Positions 1 through 8,582 are shown, counted from the stretch's first letter. The stretch: DNA of 40,311 nucleotides from Oscillospiraceae bacterium (GCA_017436125.1 JAFSDS010000026.1:64862-105172); one strand, 5' to 3'. Notes: generated by a model not told the origin, from the letters alone. A program made the numbers and translations.

Positions 1-766
1 GGGCGTTTCCTTCAAAATAATATTTATTGATTCCACATCCGCGGAATGCGTTATTATCAATTTTTGTTATTTTGTCATGCAGAACAACTTTATCTTTAAA
101 ATCGCTACACCATTTAAATGTGTCGTTTTTTATAATAGTAAGGCCTTTGCCGATAACAAGATTTCCGTCAAAATCGCAGTCACAAAAAGCATTGTAACCT
201 ATATTTGTTACGCTATCAGGAATAACAAGGTCTCCGGTAAAACCGCAGCCATAAAAAGCAGAGTAACCGATAGTTGTTACGCTGTTGCCTATAACAAGAT
301 TTCCGGTAAAATCGCCAATATAAAAAGCTTGATCACCGATAGTTGTTACGTTGTTGCCTATAACAAGATTTCCGTCAAAATCGAAGTCATAAAAAGCTCT
401 ATAGTTTATGGTTGTTACGCTGTCGGGAATAACAAGGTTTCCTGTGAAACCATCACAGTTATAAAAAGCATAATCTCCGATATGGGTTATACCTTCTTCA
501 AGAACAAGTGTTTTAAAACTGTCAGCATAGTCCCACCAGGGGGTGGTGGGTGTCCAATAGCCATCAACATAAAATATATCATAATTTTTCATTTTTCCGC
601 TTCCGCTTATGGTGAGCACACCGTCGGAATCGAGCGTCCATGTAAGATTCTTTACGTTGCCTTCGCCGCCGCAATAGCCGCTTGCAACAGTTTCAGCACC
701 CAAAGCGGTCACGGCGCAAAGCATTATCGAAAAAACAAGAATAAAAAGTGAAACTATTTTTTTCAT
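1..766 (-). CDS. Secreted BspA-like leucine-rich-repeat protein, C-terminus cut off by window edge
   Basis: Reading the minus strand from the ATG at 766 gives an open frame that leaves the window without a stop. It starts with a signal peptide (MKKIVSLFILVFSIMLCAVTALGA, hydrophobic core followed by a small-residue cleavage region near residue 20). A short domain follows with the SGSGKMKNYD and TPWWDYADSFKTLVLEEG motifs usual at the N-terminus of BspA/LRR_5 proteins. From about residue 80 there are at least five repeats of about 23 residues, each of the form VTTIG-x-x-AFY-x-C-x-F-x-GNLVIGNS. The family is exported and often mediates surface adhesion or carbohydrate contact; the ligand here cannot be told. 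A purine-rich GGGGGGAAAAG lies just before the start. The 224-codon frame on the opposite strand (77-751) is only its shadow. The family is clear, the role is not. Confidence 0.88.
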   Translation of the reverse strand, partial: MKKIVSLFILVFSIMLCAVTALGAETVASGYCGGEGNVKNLTWTLDSDGVLTISGSGKMKNYDIFYVDGYWTPTTPWWDYADSFKTLVLEEGITHIGDYAFYNCDGFTGNLVIPDSVTTINYRAFYDFDFDGNLVIGNNVTTIGDQAFYIGDFTGNLVIGNSVTTIGYSAFYGCGFTGDLVIPDSVTNIGYNAFCDCDFDGNLVIGKGLTIIKNDTFKWCSDFKDKVVLHDKITKIDNNAFRGCGINKYYFEGNA

Positions 767-805
767 TTCTTTTCCCCCCCGTTTGATTGGATTATTTATA
801 TCTTG

Positions 806-833
806 ATTATATCACTTTCATAAATTAAAACAA
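806..833 (-). promoter_or_regulatory. Sigma-A promoter for the LRR gene
   Basis: On the minus strand a TTGTTT -35 (828-833) is separated by 16 bases from TATAAT (806-811), with an extended -10 TGA directly before it. It sits about 40 bases upstream of the LRR start codon. Confidence 0.6.
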
Positions 834-856
834 TTAACTGGGTGCATAGTATTAAT

Positions 857-883
857 AAAAAAACGCCCGCTTTTCGGCGGGCG
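857..883 (-). terminator. Intrinsic terminator of the flavin reductase gene
   Basis: A seven-base stem CGCCCGC (864-870) pairs with GCGGGCG (877-883). On the minus strand it is followed by seven T residues. It lies ten bases after the stop codon of the gene at 893-1492. Confidence 0.85.
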
Positions 884-892
884 CATTTATCA

Positions 893-1492
893 TTATTTTT
901 CTTTTTTCTTTGCGTATTTGGGGTTCTTGGGGCGTTTTTTCTTGACGGAATAGCCCATCTGGCCGATTTTTTTGCCCTGTGCAAAATATTCGCCGTGGGA
1001 ATAGAACATAACTCCCGCCTTGCGAAGGTCAAGCTTTCCGTCCTCGTCGATATATTTGTCATCGACCTGAATTGCAACGATCTCCGCGATGAACATATCG
1101 TGGCTTCCGAGGTGTTTTACCTCGGTGACCTTGCATTCAAGAGAAATGGGGCTCTGTGCAATAATGGGGGCGGAAACCTTGGATGCGGGGAGTGGGGTAA
1201 GCTTCATCTCCGCAAATTTGTCGGTATTTTTTCCGGAACGCATTCCGCAAAAATCCGCCGCGCGAACAAGGTCATCGGTGGTAACGTTGATAACAAATTC
1301 GCCGCTTTCGGCAATGATGTGGTGGCTCCATCTTTCCGGGCGGACGGAGATATAGGTCATGGCAGGGCTGGAGTTTATGATTCCGGTCCATGCAATGGTG
1401 AGAACATTGGGGTTTTCAACCGTTCCGCAGGAAACAAGAGCTGCGGGAAGGGGAGAAAGAAGAGTTGCAGGTTTCCAAACTTGTTTTGCCAT
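893..1492 (-). CDS. Flavin reductase-like (flavoredoxin-type) FMN-binding protein
   Basis: A 199-residue protein of the flavin reductase-like family, which binds FMN in a split-barrel fold and passes electrons in redox reactions. Recognisable features are the N-terminal P-L-P-A-A-L-V-S-C segment, NVLTIAWTG, the SVRPERWSHHII segment and the GEFVINV motif of the FMN site, with a basic lysine-rich tail (last 20 residues). I chose the ATG at 1492 because GGAGG lies five bases before it; an in-frame ATG four codons upstream overlaps that same GGAGG and is unlikely to be used. It is transcribed alone between its own promoter and terminator. The physiological partner is unknown. Such proteins in anaerobes are often annotated as flavoredoxin, which is an inference here. 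Confidence 0.85.
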   Translation of the reverse strand: MAKQVWKPATLLSPLPAALVSCGTVENPNVLTIAWTGIINSSPAMTYISVRPERWSHHIIAESGEFVINVTTDDLVRAADFCGMRSGKNTDKFAEMKLTPLPASKVSAPIIAQSPISLECKVTEVKHLGSHDMFIAEIVAIQVDDKYIDEDGKLDLRKAGVMFYSHGEYFAQGKKIGQMGYSVKKKRPKNPKYAKKKEK

Positions 1493-1524
1493 AATATCCT
1501 CCATGGGCTTTTTAATGATATTTT

Positions 1525-1554
1525 ATTATATCATCCTGCAAATAATTCCGTCAA
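1525..1554 (-). promoter_or_regulatory. Sigma-A promoter for the flavin reductase gene
   Basis: TTGACG (1549-1554, minus strand) is followed after 18 bases by TATAAT (1525-1530) with an extended TGA before it. The start codon is 33 bases downstream of the -10. Confidence 0.7.
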
Positions 1555-1608
1555 TAGAAAACGCAGCTGTTTGACGGCTAAGTGGGTGGCATGTTCCGGC
1601 CGTTTAAA

Positions 1609-2106
1609 TCAAAGCGAAGTAAGATACTTTTCTGCCTGTTTTCTGTTATGGAAAACAATAACTTTCGGTTTATATTTTTCAAGAAGTGCCCGGGTTTTCG
1701 GACGGTTGTTTTTATTAAATCTTAATATTGCTTTATAAAAGTCAAGGTCGAATTTTTCCGGGCAGTTTCCTCCCATATCGTCCCTTGTTTTTCCGTAATT
1801 TTTCAAAACTCTTTCCGTAACGCCAAAAAGACATTGAAGGGCCGAAAAATCAAAATAAAAAACAGTATCACAATATGAAAGCCTTTTTTCAAGGGTACGT
1901 TCATAATTTCCGTCGATTATCCAGCTTTCTTTTTCCAGTTCTTTATCGAGTAAAATATCAAATTCGTCTTTTGAAAGATATTCCCAATTTCCGCACCATA
2001 GGATTTTGTCAAGATGAACGAGGGGAAGGTGGGTTTTTTCAGCAAGAATTTTTGAAAAAGTGCTTTTTCCGCTTCCGTTTCCGCCGATAACAAGAACTTT
2101 TTTCAT
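1609..2106 (-). CDS. P-loop kinase-like protein (FlaR / adenylate kinase-like)
   Basis: A 165-residue P-loop protein. The Walker A motif GGNGSGKST (about residues 8-16) follows the first beta strand, and LVHLDKILW and WIIDGNYERTL are typical of the small family once called DNA topology modulation protein FlaR, related to shikimate and adenylate kinases. The family binds ATP, but its substrate is not established and the topology name is historical. A good SD (GGAGG, seven bases) precedes the ATG. An extended -10 TATAAT with TGA before it lies on the minus strand at 2139-2144. I see no clear terminator after the stop. The gene diverges from the membrane-protein gene at 2206. Confidence 0.8.
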   Translation of the reverse strand: MKKVLVIGGNGSGKSTFSKILAEKTHLPLVHLDKILWCGNWEYLSKDEFDILLDKELEKESWIIDGNYERTLEKRLSYCDTVFYFDFSALQCLFGVTERVLKNYGKTRDDMGGNCPEKFDLDFYKAILRFNKNNRPKTRALLEKYKPKVIVFHNRKQAEKYLTSL

Positions 2107-2205
2107 TTTTTACCTCCAACGAAAAAAGAATGGGAAATATTATATCAGATTGTACCCGAAAATAAAACCCGCTTTTTTGGGAATACTGTTTTTCGGGTGA
2201 GAAAA

Positions 2206-2613
2206 ATGGAAAATTTAAAAAAGAACGGAAAAATCTTTCTTTTAGGTGCGGCAGGATATTATCTTCTTGAAACTTTGTGGCGCGGATACAGCCATTGGAG
2301 CATGGCCGCCGCCGGAGGAGTTTCGCTTTTGCTTTTGATAAAAACCTTTGAAAAGCTTAAAAATGCGCCGCATTATTTTAAAGCCATAATCGGCGGCGGA
2401 ATAATAACCGCGGTGGAATTTATTTTCGGCGTTGTTTTCAATATCATGCTCGGAATGAGCGTATGGGATTATTCAGATATCCGCGGAAATATCCTTGGGC
2501 AGATATGCCCTTTGTTCAGCATTATCTGGTGCGGAATAAGTTTTGCTGTTTCGTTTTTTGAAAAAACTCTTTCCAGCGGAAAAATCGCTGTGTTTAGAAA
2601 AGCATTGCCATAA
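2206..2613 (+). CDS. CmpB-like putative ABC transporter permease (membrane protein)
   Basis: A 135-residue integral membrane protein with about four hydrophobic segments. The motifs GYYLLETLWRGYSHWSM near the start, then ITAVEFIFGVVFNIMLG and WDYSDIRGNILGQICP, match the ABC_trans_CmpB family found across Clostridia. No ATPase partner is adjacent, and the transporter label for this family is weak. I prefer the ATG at 2206, with GGGTGAG a few bases before it, over the GTG at 2197, which would overlap that weak SD. The stop is followed by the SD of the next small gene, 54 bases on. Confidence 0.75.
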   Translation: MENLKKNGKIFLLGAAGYYLLETLWRGYSHWSMAAAGGVSLLLLIKTFEKLKNAPHYFKAIIGGGIITAVEFIFGVVFNIMLGMSVWDYSDIRGNILGQICPLFSIIWCGISFAVSFFEKTLSSGKIAVFRKALP

Positions 2614-2667
2614 TTTTTCGGAATATATGTCCCTCTTCGGTCAAAAATAAAACCGAGGTGAAAAAAG

Positions 2668-2877
2668 ATGAGCAGTAACAGAGAGAAACTTAAAAACATG
2701 GGTGGCCCGGCTTTTGAAAATGACCATAAAAACGTAAGGCCTTTTGGTACCTTTAATCCTATGCAGCAGGAGCGCATCATTACTCATATGAATACCATAG
2801 GTTCCAAAAAAGAAGAAAGCGGGCGTCTTGATGCGTCCATGAAAAAACCGGATATCGATATTATGAACGATATCTGA
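2668..2877 (+). CDS. Small hydrophilic protein of unknown function
   Basis: A 69-residue protein with a strong SD (GAGGTG) before its ATG, so it is very likely translated. It is hydrophilic and charged, without a signal peptide, membrane segment or cysteine. I do not recognise a family. The bases CCTC..CGGT at about 2630-2640 can pair with ACCG-AGG at the SD (two-base bulge), so the ribosome site may sit in a weak hairpin. A perfect nine-base inverted repeat follows the stop. The gene lies between a CmpB-like membrane protein and a P-loop ATPase, which gives no functional hint. Confidence 0.65.
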   Translation: MSSNREKLKNMGGPAFENDHKNVRPFGTFNPMQQERIITHMNTIGSKKEESGRLDASMKKPDIDIMNDI

Positions 2878-2895
2878 TATCGGCAAAAGTTTCTG

Positions 2896-2926
2896 CGGAA
2901 AAGCGGAGTTTTTCGGTGCTTTTCCG
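2896..2926 (+). terminator. Hairpin after the small gene, terminator-like but without a T run
   Basis: CGGAAAAGC (2896-2904) pairs perfectly with GCTTTTCCG (2918-2926) across a 13-base loop. The usual run of T residues is missing, so it may be only an mRNA 3' end structure. Confidence 0.4.
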
Positions 2927-2987
2927 TTACATATTAACCCAAAAAACTCTCTTTGAATAAAATGGATTACGAAGGGAGGGGATAATT

Positions 2988-4067
2988 ATGTCCGATTTTA
3001 AAGATATGCCGAGCTGGTTTTTGGGCGCCAATGCGCCAAAAGGATATTATTCAAGGTTCGACCAGCTTTTTACCGCCGCACCAAAAGGAAAATGCTTTCT
3101 GTTAAAAGGCGGCCCCGGAACGGGAAAATCTACCGTGCTCAAAAAAATCGCCTCGGTGCTCAAAGAAAAAGGCTTGAGCACGGAGCTTATATACTGCAGT
3201 GCGGATACGGATTCTCTTGATGCGGTGATAACTTATGATGGGAGCGTAGCCGCTTTGGATGCAACTCTTCCGCATGCTGTTGAGCCAAAATATCCGGGGG
3301 TTTATGAAACTACCGTTTCGCTCTGCGACTGTTGGAATGAGGATATAATAAAAGAAAACGGAGCAAGAGCATCGGCATTTTTTGATGAAAACCGTCACAT
3401 GCACGAGGAAGCAAGAAGATACATATCCGCCGCCGCAAGCCTTCTTGATGAAGCGGCAAAACTTGGTATGGAATCGGTTTATCAGGAAAAAACGGCGCGG
3501 ACAGCGCTGCGCATATGCACAAGGGAGTTCGGAAAAAAACAGCATCGACCGGGAACGGAAAAAATCCGTTTTTTAAGCGCCGTTACGGATAAAGGCGTTT
3601 GTTTTCTTGATAACACGCCGAAAATTCTTTGCAAAAGAATATATGTGATAGATGATGACTGCGGAGCTTCTTCGCGTATTTTTATGAATACCGTAAGAAA
3701 AGCCGCTTTGGAACATGGCCTTGATATATATTCATGCCGGTGTCCGATTTTTCCTTCGGAGAAAACGGAACATATTTTCATACCGTCGCTGGAACTTGGA
3801 TTTATGACGGCAAACCGCCGCCATAAATTTTCCGTTGTTCCATACAGAACGATTCATTCCCGAAGATTCACCGACGAGAAGAAATACTCAAAGAACAAGA
3901 TAAAAATCCGCTTTGCTCTCCGCGCAGCATCGCATCTTATTGCGGAAGCGGCAAAAAGGATGAAGGAAGCAAAGATCATTCACGATGAACTGGAAGCCTG
4001 TTATATTCCCGCTATGGATTTTTCTCTTGTTGATGAAAAACTTAAGAAAATAATAGAAAAGATATGA
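2988..4067 (+). CDS. Two-repeat P-loop ATPase (PRK06851-like), second P-loop degenerate
   Basis: A 359-residue soluble protein. Residues about 36-52 carry a clear Walker A, KGGPGTGKST. A second, similar repeat starts near residue 215: KRIYVIDDDCGASSRIFMNT lines up with the first repeat around FLLKGGPGTGKSTVLKKI, and both go on into a beta strand, an ELIYC/DIYSC element and a final hydrophobic strand. In the second copy the glycine-lysine core is replaced by DDDCGASSR, so it should not bind nucleotide normally. The architecture matches the uncharacterised Firmicute ATPases that I know as PRK06851. The SD GGGAGGGG is strong. It is transcribed alone and shares a terminator with ktrA. Function is unknown. 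Confidence 0.75.
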   Translation: MSDFKDMPSWFLGANAPKGYYSRFDQLFTAAPKGKCFLLKGGPGTGKSTVLKKIASVLKEKGLSTELIYCSADTDSLDAVITYDGSVAALDATLPHAVEPKYPGVYETTVSLCDCWNEDIIKENGARASAFFDENRHMHEEARRYISAAASLLDEAAKLGMESVYQEKTARTALRICTREFGKKQHRPGTEKIRFLSAVTDKGVCFLDNTPKILCKRIYVIDDDCGASSRIFMNTVRKAALEHGLDIYSCRCPIFPSEKTEHIFIPSLELGFMTANRRHKFSVVPYRTIHSRRFTDEKKYSKNKIKIRFALRAASHLIAEAAKRMKEAKIIHDELEACYIPAMDFSLVDEKLKKIIEKI

Positions 4068-4068
4068 T

Positions 4069-4100
4069 AAAAACGGCGGTGATATATCCGCCGTTTTTTT
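4069..4100. terminator. Bidirectional terminator between the P-loop ATPase gene and ktrA
   Basis: AAAAACGGCGG (4069-4079) pairs with CCGCCGTTTTT (4088-4098) over an eight-base loop. T runs are present on both strands, so it serves the two convergent genes. Confidence 0.85.
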
Positions 4101-4755
4101 ATTTAATTGCTTTTCCGGCAATGCGAAAAATATCGTCGCTTTTTCCAAGCACAACAATGTGGTCAGATTTTCGGAATTCATAATCCGGTCCCGGCATGGG
4201 CTGAAGATGTTCCTTGTGCTTAATTGCGATGATGGTTATGCGGTATTCTTTCCGGATATTGAGTTCAAGAATATTTTTTCCTGCCCATTCCGGAAGAATA
4301 GGAATTTCATAAATCGAATATTCGCTTGTAAGTTCAATATAATCGAAAATGTTGTCAGAATTATAACGCATCGCAACGCTTTCCGCAATTTCCCTTTCCG
4401 GATAAATAACTTCGTTCGCGCCGATTTTCTTAAGAAATTCCGCCTGGATATCCCTTTTTGCTTTTGCAACAACGTGGCGTGCACCCATTTTTTTAACAAG
4501 GGAAGTGGTAACAAGGGAAGACTGAAAATCATCACAGATTGTAACGAAACAAACATCAAACTGGTTTACCCCAAGGGAACGGATAACCGCTTCATCGGTG
4601 CAATCGCCAATCTGCGCATCGGTAAAAGTGTTGGAATATTTTTCAACAAGCGCTTCGTCCTTATCAATTACCATAACTTCGTTTCCAAGTTGTTGAAGTT
4701 TGTGGGCAAGATGTCTTCCAAATCTTCCAAGACCGAGAACAAGAATAGATTTCAT
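4099..4755 (-). CDS. ktrA: Potassium uptake gating subunit KtrA (TrkA family)
   Basis: A 218-residue cytoplasmic regulator of the KtrB potassium channel-like transporter. The N-terminal RCK/TrkA-N Rossmann domain begins ILVLGLGRFGRHLA (GxGxxG at residues 8-13), with the acidic end of the second strand in VMVIDKDE, as expected for NAD(H)/ATP binding. The C-terminal TrkA-C/RCK_C domain spans roughly residues 135-218 and in this family can bind cyclic di-AMP. The length equals that of Bacillus KtrA. It follows ktrB by 12 bases with SD AAGGAG overlapping the gap, so the two are co-transcribed and translated in sequence. The stop codon sits inside the shared terminator. Confidence 0.95.
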   Translation of the reverse strand: MKSILVLGLGRFGRHLAHKLQQLGNEVMVIDKDEALVEKYSNTFTDAQIGDCTDEAVIRSLGVNQFDVCFVTICDDFQSSLVTTSLVKKMGARHVVAKAKRDIQAEFLKKIGANEVIYPEREIAESVAMRYNSDNIFDYIELTSEYSIYEIPILPEWAGKNILELNIRKEYRITIIAIKHKEHLQPMPGPDYEFRKSDHIVVLGKSDDIFRIAGKAIK

Positions 4756-4767
4756 TTTATTTTCTCC

Positions 4768-6111
4768 TTAACCAATCAAAATATTTTCAACAGGGCGTTC
4801 CGTAAAAATGGGCGTTTGTTTTTCCGCAAGAACAAGAACAAGCGAAAGCCCGCCGATTCTTCCGAAGAACATAAGCAAAATCAAAAGCAATTTTGAAAAA
4901 ACGGTAAGTTCCGCCGTTATTCCAACGGAAAGCCCAACTGTTCCGACAGCGGAAACGGTTTCATAAAGCATATCGGAAAGAGAAAAAGGTTCAATAATTG
5001 TCATTATTGCACAGGAAAGAATAATGGCGCAAAGATAAATTGTGGAGATGGAAGTTGCTTGATGAACAACGTTTTCGGCAATGCGTTTTTTAAAAATAGT
5101 GACATTTTTAATGTTTCTTGCGGAAGCGATGGAGCTAAGTATTACAACAAGAATGGTAGTTGTTTTAACTCCGCCGGCGGTCGAAGCAGGGCTTCCGCCG
5201 ATGAACATAAAAACGGAAGTAAAAAGCTTCCCTGCTTCGCTGAGCTCGTTTTGCGGAACGGTGCAAAAACCCGCGGTTCTTGTTGTTGTGGATTGGAACA
5301 TTGCCGCAAGAATTTTTTCCGGAACGGACATTTCAGAAAAAGAAGCGTTCCATTCTGAAACGAGGAAAAAAACAAAACCGAATGAGAGAAGAATTGCGCT
5401 CGATAGAACAGCAAGTTTGCTGTGAAGACAATAGTTTCTGAAATTAAAACGGTGTTTTTCAAAATCGTCCCAAACAAGAAAACCTATTCCACCGGTTATA
5501 ATCAGAGACATAAGAGTGAGGTTAACAAGCCAATCGCCGGAATATGATGAAAAAGAAGTTTCGGAACTGAATTGGCTCATAAGGTCAAAACCCGCATTGC
5601 AAAAAGCGGAAACCGAATGGAAAACAGAATAAAAAAGTCCTTCTCCGAAGGGCATTTCGCGGCAAAACCGAAAAGAAAGAACAAGCGCGCCCAATCCTTC
5701 GATAAGAAAAGTTCCAAAAATAATTTTTTTCATCATGGAAACAACGCCGTGATATCTCATGTTTCCGGAAATCTGAACAAGGATTTTTCTTTCTCCGAGA
5801 GAAATTTTTTTCTTCAAAAAAACCGAAAAAATGGTGAAAATAGACATAAACCCAAGTCCGCCGATTTGTATCAGGAAAAGAAGAACAATTTGACCGAAGC
5901 GCGACCAATAAAGATATGTGTCCTTTACTGCAAGACCGGTTACGCATGTGGAACTTGTTGCGGTGAAAAGCGCTGTCAAAGGGTCTGTCCAGGTTCCGGT
6001 TTTTGACGAAACCGGAAGACAAAGCAAAAAAGTTCCTGAAAGAATTACAACCATAAAGCCAAGCGCAAGAAATTGGGAATAGGTCAGTTTTTTATAAATT
6101 TTTCTGAACAT
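4768..6111 (-). CDS. ktrB: Potassium uptake membrane subunit KtrB (TrkH family)
   Basis: A 447-residue membrane protein of the Trk/Ktr/HKT superfamily that moves K+ (usually Na+-coupled) through four M1-P-M2 repeats. Visible selectivity-loop segments include TATSSTCVTGLAV, HSVSAFCNAGFDL, STTTRTAGF and ETVSAVGTVGLSVG, each holding the conserved pore glycine. The hinge region INCLUDES GGSPASTAGGVKTTT. I chose the ATG at 6111 because GAGG lies six bases upstream of it; the upstream in-frame start at 6123 would bury that SD. It is the first gene of the ktrB-ktrA operon. No c-di-AMP riboswitch is visible in the 200-base AT-rich gap towards clpC. Confidence 0.95.
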   Translation of the reverse strand: MFRKIYKKLTYSQFLALGFMVVILSGTFLLCLPVSSKTGTWTDPLTALFTATSSTCVTGLAVKDTYLYWSRFGQIVLLFLIQIGGLGFMSIFTIFSVFLKKKISLGERKILVQISGNMRYHGVVSMMKKIIFGTFLIEGLGALVLSFRFCREMPFGEGLFYSVFHSVSAFCNAGFDLMSQFSSETSFSSYSGDWLVNLTLMSLIITGGIGFLVWDDFEKHRFNFRNYCLHSKLAVLSSAILLSFGFVFFLVSEWNASFSEMSVPEKILAAMFQSTTTRTAGFCTVPQNELSEAGKLFTSVFMFIGGSPASTAGGVKTTTILVVILSSIASARNIKNVTIFKKRIAENVVHQATSISTIYLCAIILSCAIMTIIEPFSLSDMLYETVSAVGTVGLSVGITAELTVFSKLLLILLMFFGRIGGLSLVLVLAEKQTPIFTERPVENILIG

Positions 6112-6311
6112 TTCAAACCTCAAAAAAAACGTTTATACCTAATGTTAACACCAAAATCTGAATTTGTCACTAAAAACAAAAAGAGTTTCAATTATTTATA
6201 AAAAACTTCAAAATAATTTCTTTATTGTTATGCAAATTTTCCCTTTTTGAATAACAGAAATTTAACCGACAATATTAAAATGTGTAAATTATATGAAAAG
6301 CGAGGTTTAAG

Positions 6312-8582
6312 ATGTTTAAATTTTCCGGTTTTTCGGCAAGGGCAAACGCAGCGATAAATGCCGCCATGGGTGAAGCTTCGCTTCTTGGACATTGTTTTAT
6401 CGGAACAGAGCATCTTTTATGGGGAATGCTCCGGGAAGGGGAATGCGAAAAAATAAAAAGCATCGCCTGCTCAAAAGTAAGCTGCGAAAACGTTATGGGA
6501 AGGCTTCTTGAAGAAATAGGGCGCGGAACAAAATCAAATCTTTCTCCGGCGGATTTTTCGCCCCTTTGCAGAAAGATCCTTGAAAATTCCCTTGCAGAAG
6601 CAAAAAAGACTTTTTCAAATGCGGATATAAATACGATTTTTGCAGAAATGCTTCGGGAGCCGGATTGCTCCGCCGTAAAATATCTTTCAGCTTTTGGCTG
6701 CGATCTTAATGAGCTTTTCAGGGAAGTTTCATCTGCTTCGATACAGGCTGATTATCAGCCCAGAGAAAAACAAAAAATAAAAACCCCAAGCCTCGATAAA
6801 TACAGCCGCGACCTTACAAAGCTTGCGAAGGAAAAAGCCCTCGATCCCGTTATCGGAAGGGAAAAGGAGATAAAACGGGTTATCCAAATACTTTCCCGCC
6901 GTATGAAAAACAACCCTTGTCTTATAGGAGATGCGGGCGTTGGTAAGACCGCCATTGCGGAAGGACTTGCCCAGCGGATAGTTTCCGGAGATGTTCCGGA
7001 AAAGCTTAAAAACAAAAAACTCTGTACTCTTGATCTTTCCCTTATGATAGCCGGAACGAAGTATCGGGGGGATTTTGAGGAGAGGATAAAGACCGTTATT
7101 GAAGAAGTTATAAAGTCGGGTAATATAATCCTGTTTATAGACGAGGTGCATACTATAGTCGGAGCAGGGGCCGCAGAAGGCGCAATAGACGCATCCAACA
7201 TCTTAAAACCCCAGCTTGCAAGGGGAGAACTTCAGCTTATAGGCGCGACCACCACGGAAGAATACAGAAAATCCATTGAAAAGGAACCCGCATTGGAACG
7301 CCGTTTTCAAAGCGTTCTTGTTGAAGAACCTTCAAAAGAAACAGCCATAGAGATACTCAAAGGCATAAGAGAAAAATACGAAAAATTCCATAAGCTGACC
7401 ATTTCCGATGCTGCCATTGAAACGGCCGTTCGGCTTTCGGTAAGATATCTTCCGGAAAAAAGACTTCCGGATAAAGCCATTGACCTTATCGACGAGGCCT
7501 GTTCAAAAAAATCCACCGAGAGCGTCCGTTACGGCATGGATATTCCGCGAACTCTTCTTGAGGATGATATCGCCCAGGTGCTTTCCCTTGCAACAGGAAT
7601 AAATGCCGGAAGAATAACCGAGGATGAGAGCCGCCGTTTGCTTAATCTTGAGGAGGAACTGCATAAAAGGGTCGCCGGCCAGGAAAAAGCTGTTTCCGCC
7701 GTTGCAAGGGCTATCCGCCGCAACAGAGCGGGCCTTCGGGATCCAAAGCGTCCCATCGGAACTTTTCTTTTTACAGGCCCTGCGGGCGTTGGAAAAACGG
7801 AGCTTTCAAAAGCCCTTGCGGAAGAACTTTTCAGCGATGAAAAGGCGCTTATCCGCTTTGATATGTCGGAATATTCCGATAAATCCTCCGTCAATAAGCT
7901 GATAGGTTCTCCTCCGGGATATGTCGGATATGACGACTGCGGAAAACTTACGGAAGCAGTCCGCCGCCGTCCCTATTCAGTAGTTCTTTTTGATGAGATA
8001 GAAAAGGCTGATCCGGGTGTTTATAACCTGTTTTTACAGGTAATGGATGACGGGATCTTAACAGATTCCCACGGGATGAAGGTGGATTTTAAAAACTGCG
8101 TGCTGATAATGACATCAAACATCGGTGCGGAATATATCGGAAAGGGAAGTTCCATCGGTTTTGCTTTTCTTAATGAAGACGGAAAAAACGATTTTAACGG
8201 AAAAGCGGTATTCGGTGAGATGAAAAAGGTTTTTCGCCCGGAATTCATAAACCGCATTGATGAAACAGTGGTTTTTGAGCGGCTTGATAAAACCGCCGCA
8301 AAACAGATTGCGGGAAAATATTACGATAAACTTAAAAAACGGCTTTCATACGCAGGCATTGAAGCGGATTTTTCCGAAGCGGTTATTGAAAACGCGGTGA
8401 AAAACGGATTTTCACCTGATAAGGGCGCAAGGCCTCTTCAAAGGTATATCCGCGAGGCTGCGGAGGACCCCATTTCGGAAATGCTTCTCTCCGGCGAAAT
8501 CGCCTTTGGCGACGGAATAACCTGTTCGGAAAACGACGAAGGAAAGCTTCTTTTCAGAAAATCGGAAAAAATCATGGTATAA
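6312..8582 (+). CDS. clpC: ATP-dependent Clp protease ATP-binding subunit (ClpC/ClpA type)
   Basis: A 756-residue AAA+ unfoldase that feeds substrates into ClpP. The N-domain (about 1-140) is ClpC-like, with LGHCFIGTEHLLWGMLREGE. AAA-1 has Walker A GDAGVGKT (206-213) and Walker B FIDEVH; AAA-2 has Walker A GPAGVGKT (489-496) and Walker B LFDEIEK (about 557-563). SSIGF (about 613-617) fits the ClpP-docking IGF loop. The linker between AAA-1 (DLIDEACS, about 390-397) and AAA-2 is only about 45 residues, so the coiled-coil middle domain with the UVR motif typical of ClpC, which binds MecA/McsB, is missing. The overall length is that of ClpA. No ctsR, mcsA, mcsB or clpS is adjacent. SD GAGG; it is transcribed alone. 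Confidence 0.92.
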   Translation: MFKFSGFSARANAAINAAMGEASLLGHCFIGTEHLLWGMLREGECEKIKSIACSKVSCENVMGRLLEEIGRGTKSNLSPADFSPLCRKILENSLAEAKKTFSNADINTIFAEMLREPDCSAVKYLSAFGCDLNELFREVSSASIQADYQPREKQKIKTPSLDKYSRDLTKLAKEKALDPVIGREKEIKRVIQILSRRMKNNPCLIGDAGVGKTAIAEGLAQRIVSGDVPEKLKNKKLCTLDLSLMIAGTKYRGDFEERIKTVIEEVIKSGNIILFIDEVHTIVGAGAAEGAIDASNILKPQLARGELQLIGATTTEEYRKSIEKEPALERRFQSVLVEEPSKETAIEILKGIREKYEKFHKLTISDAAIETAVRLSVRYLPEKRLPDKAIDLIDEACSKKSTESVRYGMDIPRTLLEDDIAQVLSLATGINAGRITEDESRRLLNLEEELHKRVAGQEKAVSAVARAIRRNRAGLRDPKRPIGTFLFTGPAGVGKTELSKALAEELFSDEKALIRFDMSEYSDKSSVNKLIGSPPGYVGYDDCGKLTEAVRRRPYSVVLFDEIEKADPGVYNLFLQVMDDGILTDSHGMKVDFKNCVLIMTSNIGAEYIGKGSSIGFAFLNEDGKNDFNGKAVFGEMKKVFRPEFINRIDETVVFERLDKTAAKQIAGKYYDKLKKRLSYAGIEADFSEAVIENAVKNGFSPDKGARPLQRYIREAAEDPISEMLLSGEIAFGDGITCSENDEGKLLFRKSEKIMV

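Noticed and set aside
77..751. A 224-codon plus-strand frame with repeated short segments
   Set aside because: It is the antisense of the LRR gene, whose minus-strand frame has a signal peptide, LRR repeats, a ribosome site and a promoter. The repeats in the plus frame simply mirror the LRR units.
842..1738. A 298-codon plus-strand frame
   Set aside because: It is antisense to the flavin reductase gene and runs through its terminator and promoter.
6112..6311. Possible c-di-AMP (ydaO) riboswitch before ktrB
   Set aside because: The gap is about 200 bases, AT-rich, with no GC-rich multi-stem structure or terminator.
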